A DNA stretch of 64,000 nt from Gymnorhina tibicen (GCA_013399875.1 VXAZ01003425.1:1-64000); one strand, 5' to 3'; shown: positions 45,281 to 57,800, numbered from the stretch's first letter. Numbers and translations are program-made. The notes: generated from the letters alone by a model not told the origin.

Positions 45281-48200
45281 CTGTGGGGGAGGGGAAAAAA
45301 AAAAGCAAAGTCAGTGGAAAGAAGTCATCATCTCAACCCCTTTTCCATTTTGTAACTGAATATATCTGGAACTGCCCACTACCTTAAAACTTGACAGTTG
45401 TCCACAACTCATGCCTAAGGAAAACAGCCTGTACACATGCTTAAGGCAGTATTTTACCAGATGGCAAATGTTAAATTTGTTCTTACGTTGGCCTGGAAGC
45501 AAGACTATTAGCATGTGGCAACAGCTTTGAGGTCAGGAAAGGAAAACCCTTTATATTTCATTAGGCGTCACAACTATCTCATGCCTGACAATTTCTTAAC
45601 ACTTTGGAATGCATCTTGCAATGACAGAGAAGCCTAAGGACCGAGTAATTCCCACAGTACTGGCCACTATGGAAAAACCAGAATGAGACCATGCAAAATC
45701 AGAGAAAGGTATAATCAGGACCAGGAAGAACAATTAGTCAAATAACAGCTTAGGGCTCCTGGATACATTAGTCCTAGGAACTGGGAGATTTGACACTTCG
45801 AGTCCACTGTTGCTAGAAAATGTGCCCACAGAGAAACAAAGCAAGACTGAAAGATACTCAAAGACATGCCTTTGAAGAGTGAATGACTTCCAACACCAAA
45901 ATCATTAGCATAAAGCAATTAGTTTTAAGATTAGAACTAGCCTTTTAAACTTTTCTACTTATTGGATTAAGTCACAACAAAAGAAGAAGCAGGTCCTCCA
46001 GTCTTACTTGAAGGGAGTAACTAGGCTATATGGCAGACCAAGTTTGGAATGTCTAGCAGCTTTTCCTACAACAAAAAATATAATGAGAATTCACATCTAA
46101 ATATTACAAACAAATATGCTACTTCCTTTAGAGTTCTAGAGGGGAAGGACTTCTTGAAAAGGTCAAAAGACATTTTGCACCAAGAATAGGTATTTTAGTA
46201 ATTATTTTCATCATTGACTGATTATATCATATTAGTTATAGTTGACGATTTCAGCAGCCTAAGAGACTCAGATTACTCCAAAACATATCAGAAAGGATTT
46301 TTAAATCAATATTAAACTTAAAATCTGTTCCACAGCAACCTCACATTTTAGTTTCAGTTAACCACCTCACTTCTGCACAACTTTTATTTCTGCCCCTCTG
46401 TTTTAAAGTAAGAGCTAGCGGTTAAATCAAGCGCCAATTACAAACAATTTGAATAAAACCTCTGCCCTGATTAGCCTCACTCTCTATACCACTTGTATAA
46501 GACACAAGTCTTTCCACCTGTCTCCTACCCTGCAACAATTTCTTCTTTGGAGTATGCAGATGTACCCTAAGCAATATTACATTTATTTTCAGCATTTGGT
46601 TTATCCCAGGTGGTTATGCTTTGTCAGTGTTTGTCTCACAACACAGAAAATACTTACTATTTTGACTTCATATGTTCTCACTACTGCTGATTAGATTTTT
46701 TCAATCGTTTTTCCTTGCATTAATCAGTTATACAGCCTGAGATGTATCAGCTATATAGCTTGAGACCATCTGTAGTCAAGTAATTTGGTAAACTGATGTC
46801 TGTGAACCACAGCTGAGCTGGAATGCTTATGCCCAAAATCCAGAAAACGTGTAAGTGCCCCTGTTGCTGTAAAGATCACCTCACAGCTTCGTGCTTAGTA
46901 AAGTAAGCTCAGCAACCTACAGAAGAGAAGCTTGAGGTCTCTCAAGTGATTAGTATTTCTGCATATAATCTAGGCCATAAGGCAGTAAAAGGCCTTTTAT
47001 TTTGTTTAACACTGTTTGGATGAAACAGACTTCTATCTCAGCTTGCTCAGACAAAGAAGCACTGCTATTTGCTTGAACACATTTGCATTGTTCTGTGAGG
47101 GAAGAATGATTTACACATCTACAGAAGTAAAGCTCTAAGTCTCCTTAGTTAGCACTGGAACAAGCCTGGAGTCAAAAAGAGTTCATTGTTTTAATGAGAC
47201 ACTGAACTGGCTGCTTGCTAAAACATTTAAGCAAGGCACCTGGCAATATTTATCAGGAAGCAGCTACCAAACTGCTCTCTCCAGAACTCCCTCATTTCCA
47301 AGAATCAAATACACACAATTTCAGAACACAGAGAAAGAACAAGAAGCCTTCACCCTAATTTAAGATTAGCAATAACATTGGATGCTGAATGAGAGCTGAA
47401 GGACTATTAGATGAATAAAGGCCTCCAAGCAAGGACACTCCAAAGAGAGAATCAACAGAGACCATTAAGATTTTCAAAGGACATACTTGTATTTGAACAC
47501 TGCAGCTCGAGACACTGGTTTTGAATATTCTGTTTTCTGTCATGTGACATCCATCTAATCCATAGGCCAGATCAGTAAAACCAGGGTGCTGTATGGGCTT
47601 TGCTTTATCACACACTCCTATCTCAATATCATGCCCTAGTACTGACAGATACTCCAGAACCTGTTGCAGAGAGAGATGAAGCAAAATTTCATTGCAGAGC
47701 TTTCTCTCTTTAAATTCTCAAGGTAACAGAGAGCATTAAAAAGTGAAAATGGTTACTTCTAACAAACTTAACACGTTATATATGTCTATGTACCCACAGT
47801 ACTTTCCACACTCTGTCTGGGTCCCAAGAACACCTTCACAAAGCTACTTATGCAGTACTGTTTACAGACTAGAGATTAGCTGCCCTTTCTAAACTCAGGA
47901 TAGAAAAATCCCAATGCCAAAATCTGCATACGAAGAAAGATTTTTGAAACTATCGATGTATCAGCCTTGTTCTTTGGGCACATACATGTCTTCTGCAGGG
48001 AGGCACCCTGAAAGATGAAAATAAAGGTTTTCAGAGGCTCACCTGAGGATAGAATAAACAAACATCAGCTATAGTAAGATTACTAAAGGAAAACAAACCC
48101 CACACATACAATTTGCACATTTCATTTTGGACTTCATCTTCCCACTCCTACTGATTCCAGTACTGGTGAGTACACTGATCACACAGCTTTCTTAAATTCC

Positions 48201-51200
48201 ACTGCACATGCAAAACCTTTCAAAGATGGTGTTACTGAGCTGTAAAATCGCAGTTTCTGGAAGACATTAATGTATTTGTAGAAGGTGCCTGGCTTGTGTG
48301 CCTTAAAAACACCACTTCCAACTCCTGAGTTCTTGTATTTGTCCTCCCTAGTGCCACAACGCAATTAGAATTATGAAGGTATCACTGTATCTTGTTATTT
48401 TACTATGCATTTCATAGACTCCTAGAATTGTTCGGGTTGAAAAAGACCTCTAACATCATTAAGTTCAACCATTATTGTAATACTGGAGAGCTTGGGAAGG
48501 AGTGAGTGAAAAAGTGCCCAGTGTAGAAAAGGACCTACAGATGCTGCTTGACTGCTGGTCTATAAGCCAGCATGGGCCTAGGGGGCCAAGAAGGCCAAGG
48601 ACATCCAGGTTTGGGTCAGACATAGTGTAGCCAGCTGGACCAGGGCAATGACTGGTCCACTGAGTAGTAGCCTGCACTCAGCCCTGCTGAGGTCACACCT
48701 CAAATCCTGTGTTTAGTTTTGGGCCTCTCACAACCAGAAAGACATTGAGGTGCTGGAGTGAGTCCAGAGGAGGGAAGCAGAGCTGGGAAGAGTCTGAAGC
48801 ACAAGCCTCATGAAGAGAGGCTGAGGGAGCTGGGGGTGTACAGCCTGGAGAAAAGAAACTCAAGGGAGATCTCACTGTTCTCTACAACTCTCTGAGAGGA
48901 GGTTGTAGCCAGGTGGGAGTCAGTTTCTCCTCTCAAGATGCAAGTGACAGCATGAGACGAAATGGCCTTAAGCTGTGCTGTGGACCTTTAGATTGGATAT
49001 TAGAGAAAATTTCTTCACTGAAAGAGCTGTCAAGCATTGGAGCAGGCTTCCCTCTTGCGTCATCATGCCCAAAAGTGTTTAAAAGGCATGTAGACATGGC
49101 ACTTACGGACCACGTTTAATGGAGGAATTGACAGTTTGTGACTGGACTCGATCTTAAAGGTCTTTTCCAACCTAAATGATTGTATTCTAACCTCCAACAA
49201 AACTGTAGTATAAGCTACTTCTGCAAAATAAGACAAATTCATCTCTGTCTTAGGCAAAATGTCCATAAAGATGAAAAGAATGACATATGACCAGTTACCT
49301 GATCCTTCTACTTCTTAAAACATTTAGAACATTTATCTTCCAGTTACCTTTCAGCTGTTTTTCTATTACACTGTGCTCACTCTGCAGTGATTTCCTGAAG
49401 AATTGAAACCATGCTACAAAAGAGATATTTAAAATGTTTTGACTCTGGGAAAAAGAATGTTTATCCCCAAAATTTCCTTACCCTGCTGATAGTACCAATT
49501 CCCAGGTCCCAAGGTTTATACCCAATAAATTACTACAGTAAAAAGCTCCATAGTTTTTTTCCTTCTCTGGGCCCTTAAATTCACTCTCTCACCCTCAAGC
49601 TATCTATTATAAAACACCTGGACAGGAAAACCTCCATTTCCAATTAATGCAAACAAGAAGATACCTCCAAACAAGAAGGAAAGCTTTCCACTGGCAAAGC
49701 CAAGCATCTCTGCCTCATTTGCTATTCAGGGACAACTATTGTAGTGATATCCAGAACACCTGTCACAGCAGCAAAAGGCAATAAAGACTTTGTACCTCTC
49801 CAAATAAAACACACAATAAATGAAATTTAAAAAACCCCAACCTTCTATTTCATGCAGTCTACAATACCCTTCCCTACCTGCTCCCTGTAACAGACATTTA
49901 TTCTCACGGAACTACAAAACCACTTCCAAGACAGGGAAGCTCTTTATCTTTATCTAGAGCTGGAGAAATCAAATATATATAATGCCCGTGATCTACTCAA
50001 AACCCATACAAGAAGTCTGCCAGAAAAAGAAAGAAGAACTTAAACTCAGTTTCCCAGTTACTTGGTGATGATCCTCCTTCTCCATCTGAAAGGCCCTAGG
50101 ATCCTATGCCAAGGGGCATAAGCACATCAAGCAAGCTCAAAAAAACTGGAGTTTCAAGTTTCAACTAGACCACAGAACATACAATAGCTTTGTTCATGGT
50201 GAAAAACAGATATTACTAGGGGTAACATAAATATGCAGAACACCTACAAATTGTCAAGAGCATTTTTGTGAGTAAGCACACAACCCTCATAAGATGTCCT
50301 CTTCCAATTAAGGAATTCAAGGGAAAGTTTTCTTGCTTTTCATACTCTCATGCCAGATGCACAGTGAGGGATACGGGAGAAACAACATGCTTTTATTCCT
50401 CACATTCTTACTTGAAGTGTCCTCCTGACATCCTCTTGTCCTTTATGAACTTACTGGATAGTCCTCAGACTGCTGGGCTTCCATAGTCTCTTAGGTTTTG
50501 GAGAGAGAAGAAAACTTCACACATAATGTTGCCTTCTTTACCAACTGCCTCAAAGACTGGTACACCAGAAAGCTAAGACAAAAATGAAAAGTACTAACTC
50601 CCTACAAGAGCAGGTGATGGTTTGCACCTTTCAAAAGGACAGTGGGGTGAAGATTAAACATTCTGTTTCTATGGCTTCTTAAACCACTTTCCCTAAAAAA
50701 AATGGGTTCAGGAAAAAACTGTATCTTCTATTCTTACTGTCCATACTTTCATTNAAATACATGCAATGAAAGACTAACGAAAGGTAGAAGACCTTTTGGT
50801 ATGCTCTCAGCTAGGGATTACACTATGTAGATAAATGTCACTGAAGTATAGCTCTTTAGAAGTCCTTTAACCTACCCTGTGGCCAAAATCGGTTAAGTAC
50901 ACCCAGCAGCAGATAGTCAATCACAGTCAAAATGCAATACTTGCAGAGGAAAATGTTACAGGAATGAAGTCAGCAGGGGTAGTGTAGCTTAACAAGTCTT
51001 TTCTATTTCATTTATAGTAGCCTGCTTGTACTAGAAATAACAGTCAAGAGGAGGCATTAGAGATATTAAAACTTATTTTCTAAGTCACTTGTACATTCAA
51101 ACAGCCTTCATTGCCTAGAACAGGTGTGCTAAGTTCTGTTATCTGCCAAAAAAAAGAGAACATTCAAGGACTGTACAACATGTAAGATATATCAGCATTA

Positions 51201-54200
51201 GAGATATTTCTAGTATTGTAAACCATAGATCTTGTTTTATTAATTGCTTCTGCACACTTAGCTGTACTTGGGCAATGACAGGGACTACTACAAAAAAGGA
51301 AAAAAACCCATTTTACCCAAGTCAAAGAAAAACACAAAAAAAACCCCTATTGAGAATAATAAAAGACAGAAAGCACACCTTTTAAAACCATACTTTCCCT
51401 CAGTATGTACATACATTTACTCTCGGTGTTCTCCTCTTCATTAACTCTTCAAAGACATATACCAGCATAACATGCTACCACAGTCAATCATTTTCAAAAT
51501 GTGGCTAAAATTAAGATCACCTATCTACTACTATCACACCCTAGCCATCCACACAATTTGCACACAAGAGTCTCAACTTTTTTCTCTACTTCTACCAGGA
51601 ACAAGGAAATAAAGAAAATTCTGCAAGACTTTAGCAAAACTGAGGATAAAAGCTTACTGCAGATGATGAAATCCAGGTTTTTCTTCCACTTATTTAGGAG
51701 TCTTTAGATAAAGCCACTGGAGCAGATTGCAGGGGACATGTCTCTTTTGCAACGCTTACATTAGCCTCATTCCCTTATTTTATACACCTTCAGAACTCAT
51801 TCACAATGAAGACTTTTTGAAACAGGCACAAGTTAAGAAAATGTAATTCTGATTTCAGTCCAATCTCTGTTCACTCATACAAGCATTGCCATTAGTAAAT
51901 ACTTCAGAATCCAGCACAAATTTAATAGTAAAACTGATTTTCCCATATTAATACACAGTCAACTCCACAGATGTGTAGGCTCTACCCTACTGTGAAAGAC
52001 AACTCCTGTTTCTGACTCCAGTAATTAAAAAACACTACTTCCAGGCTTAACAAGTCAGTGAAAATTCTTTGGTGTAGATGTCTTGAAGCTGTGTACATAC
52101 AGCCTGATGTAGCTTGACAATACAACAGCTACATTACCACAATTTAAAAAAAAGCCCTTTCACTCCAAAAGAGGTATGTGACAACATCAGCTTCAAATGC
52201 ATGCTTTACAAGTAATTGATGGACACATTTGCTACCTGCATTCAGCAGAAAGAGTCAAGGACTTAAAAGTTAAAGAAAAGGCAACAGTTATCAAATACTA
52301 GTGGATGTATTCCTACTCTAGACACCTCAAGTATCTGAGAGGAGTGCAGCCTTAAGTCTTGCCTGTTTCAACAAGGATTTAATATTCTTGGTACAATTTT
52401 AAGGCCACTGCTTGTTTAGTAAAGCCAAGGTACTAATTCCTTCTCACAAACATATATCTTGCTACCTCATCTCAATCTCTGCAGTTCCCCCTCTTGTTTC
52501 TGCTCTGAAACATCAGTGTTTTGGTAACTAGTTTTTTGTGCCACTCGCAGTATTATTTGTTTTCTACTGTTATAGCTATGCAGTTAAGAAAATCAATGAA
52601 AAGCAGAGACATACACTCTTTCCTTCTTTAAGTTCCCTTCCAACCCAAAGCATTCTATGATTTTTTGAATTTCTAATTAGTGCAGAGGCAGTCACAGACG
52701 TACAATAATCTAATAACTGTTTTAAAGTATTACATCAGTATCCTTACAGGCTTGGGTGGTGATACAGGTTTTCTTTCGTCAGCAGGAGCAGAGGGAAGAA
52801 AAGAATCTGTTTTATTTGATGTTCAGAAAAGAAGATGCTAAGTGTTTTACTTTTTTATACTACTGCATAGAGGATTCTCAAGCTGCTACACTTCTTCACT
52901 ATTAAGGGCTAAATTACTTACTTAACTGTCTTGGCCTTTTACTTCTTCATGCATGCACAGTGCACAAAAAAAATCTGTACCTTATTTGTAGCAGTAGCAC
53001 TGGATCCTGGGACCACAGGCACATTGGTCACTTGCACTGATAAGTAGTTATTGTCTATGAGGGGCCAAGCGCCTTCCACTTTGCATGTCTGGAAGTGATC
53101 TTTAAAAGTCCTCAGATGAGGATCCCCAAACAAGCCACAAAACAGGTAAGTAGGAGGAGGAGTCTTCTCTCCTCCTTGATGTTCTCTTGCTTCTGTGTGG
53201 CCACTGTAATTGCAAGGATCATGGGTCATTTCAGGGCTGGTGGAGGATGTGGGTCCATCTTTCGTACAGTTTCTCTGGGTCATGAGGTCACCGATCCCAA
53301 GCACTGCAGAATGGTAGACTAGGTTTCCACGGCATACTTTGGAATTGCGATAGGTACACACAGAGTATGCCCGCAGGGCTTTGCAGAACTCCAAATCAAA
53401 GTCCTCAAGAGCCGCATTCAGACGTGAAGTGAAGGATACAAAATCAGTGGTGCACTTCTGGATTCCACAAGATGTGTGCAGCTGACAGTCACCTAAGCAC
53501 AGAAATAGACAGCAGAATGACATAAAGCAAACCTCTTAGCTGGCAATACCCCTTTCCACTCCCACAAGTACCATAGAAAACAACTTCAAAGAAACTTAAA
53601 AATACTCATGCATTAGGGAAACACTGCATTTTAGAAAGACAGAGGTTACAAGATAGAAAGATAGCAGTGGAGAATATCTCAGAGGCTGACAGAACTCATG
53701 ATGTCTTAATATATTACTTCATATTGTCTAGATGAAAATTAAGAGCACTAGGTCCTGTCAAGTATAAGCCAAAAACTTCTTTCCAGATATCAAGGTGATG
53801 ATGCAATTCTGTGTTTAAATTAATCATTTAATCAATAAGGAAGTCTCCATTTAGTCTTTCAGTGCTTTACACAAGTTACTGAATTTTTATAGAATTTTGT
53901 CCCTCAGAAGAATGTGGTAAAGGCATCAAAGTAATGTTGTTTAGACATTATTTAGATGTTTAGACAGGTCTAAATATATAAAAATGTTTAGACAAAAATA
54001 AGACTGAATAAAGCAAAAATCAAGTTCTCTTCTAGAAACCAGGGCGAGGGGAAGATGGTAGGTAAGCGGACAAGCAGTTTGCTTAATTTCCCTGGCACTG
54101 CCATAGCTAAAGCTGCACAACTCAACTTTTTGGGACTAATGTGTGGAAACACACAGATTTTTTTTGTGCTCCTTGTCTGAAACACAAGTTTTCAGCTAAG

Positions 54201-56012
54201 GCATCTGTACATTGCAGTAGCCGTACCTCTCAGAGCATAATTCAGTAATAAAACAAGGGGGAGAGAAACCCTCTCCCCACAAAAGCCTGAAGTACTTGTC
54301 AGATGTATACAACTGCTACACAGTTCAGTTTACACGAGCAAACCAGTTAGACTTTGTCTGATGACCTGATTTCCATAAAAAAGCACAGTTAATATCCTCG
54401 AAAGCAGACTGGAGTTTTACAGTTGTCTCCTCCACAGTTCTCACAATTACAATCTGAAATCCTTCCAGATTCTCATGGCCGTTAACAATGGCTTTCTGAA
54501 GGTAACTTTTACCCAAGAACTTAGCAGGAGCAGAAATTAAATGAATAAGACTGTAGACACACTAAGGGAAACAGAGCCACACTTTTCACACAAGTTAAAG
54601 CCAGGAGGACCCTAATCTAGGACAGATTGCATTCCCTGCCATCTAAAGAGAAGATGGACCTTCATAAAGAATATGTGCACAACTTCATGCAACAGCTGTC
54701 CAAGCCTGCAAAACTATCTACTAAAATTAATCTATGGGAACATTTATCTGTAATTTCTCACTGTCATAAAGTGGGTTTTGAACACCACAAAAATGCCTAC
54801 AAAGATAAATGGAAGAGTGAAAGAAAAAAGGGAAAACATAATATATCTACGAGAAACTTCCTGAGCCGTGAGAAGTGGAAAATAGTCTGAATAACAACAT
54901 TTTTCATTTTTAAATAGTTGTTTTCTGCAATGCACCTAGTGATGAGAAGATATCAGGAATTTCTTTGCCTGCCCCTTAGCTGACCTTCCTGAGTCAGTAC
55001 TCACACGACTTACTCTGAATATCTGTACCATGAAATTTATAAGAGCAATATGTTTTGCCAGTGATGTGTAGCTAACACAGATCTCCTGTCAAAATCCCAA
55101 GACAACACAAAGTAGAATGAGGAACTCTCCACCTACAGCTAAGCATGACCATGACTTGTGTAAGTAAGCTGAAAATTTCTTTGTGCAAGACATATATACC
55201 TCGGCAAAACATAAAAACCCCTAACAACAATCAATTTCTGTGTTTTCAAATACACGAAAAAGACCCGTGCCAAGCAGAATGAGAGAGGGAACGCTGGGTT
55301 TAGAGCCAGACTTTCAAAGCATCAAAACTTTCATTTCCGTTCAGTTGTATTTGTAATATTATTTTAATCACAAATAAATCAGGCTAGACGAGCAAGTCTG
55401 TCAAGCTATCAAACAGTCGAATAAATCACAGAATCACATAATTTTTAGGGCTGGAAGGAATCTCTGAGGATCATCCAGTCCAATCCCCCTGCCAGGGCAG
55501 GGTCACCTGGAGCAGGTGACACAGGAACGCGTCCAGGTGGCGTCTGAATGTCTCCAGCGAAGGAAACTCCATGACCTCCCTGGCAGCGTGTTCCATGCTC
55601 TGCCACCCTTAATGCAAAGAAGTTCTTCCTCGAGGTGAAACTTCTTGTGTTTTAGTTTATAGCCATTGTTCCTCCTCCTGTCGCTGGGCACCACTGAAAG
55701 AGCCTGGCACCATTCATCATCCTCTCAGATGGAAATATTTATACGCAGTAACGAGATCCCCTCTCAGCCTTCTCCTCTCTGGACTACACAGGCCCAGCTC
55801 GCGAATCCCTCCTCAAGAAAGGCTCTACCTGAAGGAAAAGGACCCGACAGCTCCTCGCGTCTGCGAGCACCCGGCTGCGCTCCCAACCCTCCCAGCCCCA
55901 CTCCCCCGGTACCTGCGCCCAGCAGCAGCAGCCCCAGCGCGGAGAGCAGCAGCCGGAGGGCGGCGAGCGGCGGCTCAGCCCTGGCGGCGCGGGAGGGCGC
56001 AGCGCTCCCCAT
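44612..56012 (-). CDS. RGMB: RGMB, repulsive guidance molecule B (DRAGON), complete, 3 coding exons
   Basis: GPI-anchored cell-surface protein that binds BMP2/4 as a co-receptor and neogenin, acting in BMP signalling and neuronal adhesion (family knowledge). Exons 56012-55913, 53492-52981 and 45280-44612 total 1281 bp, 426 residues (human about 437). Seen: signal peptide ([19 protein letters not shown]), Cys-rich RGM N domain from [17 protein letters not shown], partial von Willebrand D domain with the autocleavage site FGDPHLRTF, the C domain with [20 protein letters not shown] and MVKDIYF-type [16 protein letters not shown], and a hydrophobic C-terminal GPI signal ending [15 protein letters not shown]. 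Splice phases: exon 1 ends phase 1, exon 2 ends phase 0. The start at 56012 was chosen because it gives a short leader like other RGMs; an upstream in-frame ATG at 56207 is open. It lies tail to tail with CHD1. Confidence 0.96.
47487..47660 (-). CDS. Candidate in-frame cassette exon in RGMB intron 2 (unproven)
   Basis: 174 bp, open, phase 0-0, with a strong acceptor (TTCATCTCTCTCTGCAACAG) and donor (CAA|GTATGT). It encodes 58 residues, [20 protein letters not shown] to [10 protein letters not shown], with three Cys. RGMB exon 2 ends and exon 3 begins in phase 0, so inclusion would keep frame and insert into the vWD region. I do not recognise the peptide. It could also be a pseudo-exon or a piece of an unrelated gene. 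Confidence 0.35.
48415..48478 (-). mobile_element. CR1 LINE 3' tail, minus strand
   Basis: Reverse complement of the CR1 3' end: TCATAGACTCCTAGAATTGT, then TTGAAAAAGACCTCTAA and AAGTTCAACC. Confidence 0.8.
48520..49195 (+). mobile_element. CR1 LINE 3' region, plus strand
   Basis: CCAAGAAGGCCAAGGACATCC, GAGGTCACACCTCAAATCC, GACATTGAGGTGCTGGAGTG, GAGAGGAGGTTGTAGCCAGG and the end ATCTTAAAGGTCTTTTCCAA. Frameshifted and dead. Confidence 0.92.
50754..50754. other. Single N
   Basis: Isolated N in RGMB intron 2. Unlike the joins at 8526 and 35843, no duplicated flank is visible. Confidence 0.95.
52622..52672 (+). mobile_element. Short CR1 3' tail
   Basis: AAGTTCCCTTCCAACCCAAA then GCATTCTATGATT, the terminal bases of a CR1. 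Confidence 0.75.
52981..53492 (-). CDS. RGMB: RGMB coding exon 2
   Basis: [20 protein letters not shown] to [14 protein letters not shown]. Holds the RGM N domain and the FGDPHLRTF autoproteolysis motif. Acceptor CTTAG, donor AAG|GTACAG in phase 0. Confidence 0.96.
53493..55912. other. RGMB: RGMB intron 1, 2.4 kb
   Basis: AT-rich, with a CR1 copy filling 55427-55800, only about 110 bp from the exon 1 donor. Nothing else recognised. Confidence 0.75.
55427..55800 (-). mobile_element. CR1 LINE 3' region, minus strand
   Basis: Starts ATCACAGAATCACATAAT (reverse of the CR1 tail), then GGCTGGAAGGAATCTCTGAG, CAGTCCAATCCCCCTGCCAG, CATGACCTCCCTGGCAGC and CTCAGCCTTCTCCTCTCTGG. In the same direction as RGMB transcription. 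Confidence 0.92.
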
Positions 56013-56450
56013 GCCCCGCCATACAGGTCCCCCGGCTAGCGGTAGGACGGGCCAGCGGCAGGACAGGCATGAGGCGGCGGCGGCGCGGGAAGGCGACGTT
56101 CTCCACGCTGCTTCCCCCTCCTCCTGCTCCTCGGTGGTTCCCGCGCCTCCTCCTGCTCCAGCGGCGTTGGCCGCAGCCACGGCCGCACAACGTGACGCGA
56201 TGCGCACAAAGAGACGGACCCGCGATAGGGCGGTGGCAGCTGCGCCCGCCCCGCCCCTCCCTCTTTGCTGCCTTCTATTGGTTGCTCGAGCTGTCCGTCA
56301 CGGCTGGCACCCGCGCCCAACGCCCTCTGGCGGCAACGACCCGCCGGCCGCCGGCCCCGCCGCCGGCTTTGCGTCACTAACGGCCGAGTGCGCCCGCCCA
56401 GCGAGCCGCGCCCCTGCGGCGGGAGGGGCCGCGGGAGGCTGCCTGAAGCC
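55850..56450 (-). promoter_or_regulatory. RGMB: RGMB CpG-rich promoter and first exon region
   Basis: Dense CpG around the start codon. A CCAAT box lies on the - strand (CAACCAATAG, about 56283-56274). CRE-like sequences occur near 56190 (CGTGACGCG) and 56370 (GCGTCAC). No TATA box, as usual for CpG-island promoters. The transcription start is not determined. Confidence 0.65.
55913..56012 (-). CDS. RGMB: RGMB coding exon 1 (signal peptide)
   Basis: [20 protein letters not shown] then [13 protein letters not shown], donor G|GTACCG in phase 1. It sits in a CpG-rich region. Confidence 0.85.
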
Positions 56451-56489
56451 TTGTCGGGACAGGACAAGGAAGTGGGCCGGCACACGGCA

Positions 56490-57000
56490 GGGAACACAGC
56501 CGCTATAAGGAAGGAAACGCGGTCGCGATAGGGCAGGCAGCAGCGCTGGGAACAGCGCCGGGCCAGGGAAGGGAACACAGCCAGGACAGGGCAGGGAACA
56601 GCGCCGGGATAGGGAAGGGAAAACAGTCGCCATAGGGCACGGAACAGCGCCCGTACAGGAAAGGAAACACTCCGGGACAGGGTGGGGAACACTTCTGGGG
56701 AAGGGAACACCGCCGGGAGAGGGGACCCCGCCGGGGTAGGTCAGGAACACTGCTGGGACAAGAAAGGGGGCACTGCCAGTATAGGGCAGGGACACCTCCG
56801 GGATGGGACGAGAAAGACCTCCGGTACAGACAGGGGACACCGCCGGTATAGGGCAGATGGCAGCACCGGTGCTGTTGGGAACAGAACAGGGGACACCGGT
56901 GGGACAGAGCGTGGGGCATCAATGTGACAGCAGGTGGCAGCGCAGGGACAGGGCGGGTGACAAAACACCGGGACAGAGCAGGAGACATCGCTGGGACAAG
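56490..57000. repeat. 23-bp GC-rich minisatellite upstream of RGMB
   Basis: At least seven clean units of 23 bp between 56490 and about 56660, then more degenerate ones to about 57000. Units begin GGGAACA, carry a GCCGGG core, and end TAGGGCA or AGGGAA. Because 23 is not a multiple of 3, all frames stay open in places, giving repetitive ORFs that are not genes. Confidence 0.88.
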
Positions 57001-57209
57001 AATTAGGAAAAGAATCTGCAAGAGAAGATTAGTTCCATCATGTCAAGATATTTTTTGAGCATCCAAAGGTAAACTGCCCTTTGAATCTGTCACTAAGAAT
57101 CTAATAGGAGGAACTTACAGCACATCTCAGCTGTAAGTAAAAGTACTGCTTTCAGGCTGTTTGTTTTTCCAATCGATTTCTCCTTTCTAGCAAACATATT
57201 TCATACTGA

Positions 57210-57800
57210 TGAGATTAGACTGGCTGAAGGCCAAGTGGTTGAGGTTCAGCAAGGCCAGGTGCCAGGTCCTGCCCTTGGGTCACAACAACCTCTGTAGTGC
57301 TACAGGCTGGGGCAGTGGCTGGAAGGCTGCGGGGGGAAAAGGGCCTGGGTGTTCTGGCTGGCAGAGCTGAACATGAGCCACCATGGACCCAGGAGGCCAA
57401 GAAAGCCAATGGCATCCTGGCTTGGGTCAGAAATAGTGTGGCCGACAAGACCAGGGCAGTGACTGTCCTCCTGTACTCAGGACTGATGAGGTCACACTTC
57501 AAATCCTTTGTTCCGTTTCGGGCTCCTCACATCCAGAAGGACATTGAGGTGCTGGAGGGAGTCCAGAGGAGAGAAATGGACCCTGGGGAAGGGTCTGAAG
57601 CACAAGTCCTATGAGAAACAGCTGTGGGTGTTCAGCCTGGAGAAAAGGAGGATCAGCAGGGACTTTCTTGCTCCTTAGCACTCCCTGAGAGGAGGTTGTA
57701 GCCAAATGGGGATTGGTCTCCTGCCATGCCTCAAATGGAAGGACAAGCGGAAATGGCCTTAAGTTGCATCAAGGAACCAGCCTTGGTGATTCTATGATAT
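57210..57800 (+). mobile_element. CR1 LINE 3' region, plus strand
   Basis: TTGAGGTTCAGCAAGGCCAG, GGTGCCAGGTCCTGCCCTTG, CAGAGCTGAACATGAGCC, CATCCAGAAGGACATTGAGG, GAGAGGAGGTTGTAGCC and a tail near GATTCTATGATATGG. Broken by stops and shifts. Confidence 0.92.

Larger units (their letters stand above)
45281..52980. other. RGMB: RGMB intron 2, 7.7 kb
   Basis: Holds the candidate cassette exon (47487-47660), an inverted CR1 pair (48415-49195), a small CR1 tail (52622-52672) and a single N at 50754. No other gene or RNA recognised. Confidence 0.75.

Noticed and set aside
55666..56508. 280-aa + strand ORF opposite RGMB exon 1
   Set aside because: Antisense to the RGMB first exon and a CR1 copy; Ala/Pro-rich composition from the CpG-rich region.
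56036..57021. Overlapping - strand ORFs of 172-224 aa and + strand ORFs near RGMB
   Set aside because: They follow the 23-bp minisatellite and CpG-rich composition, in several frames at once; no domain.
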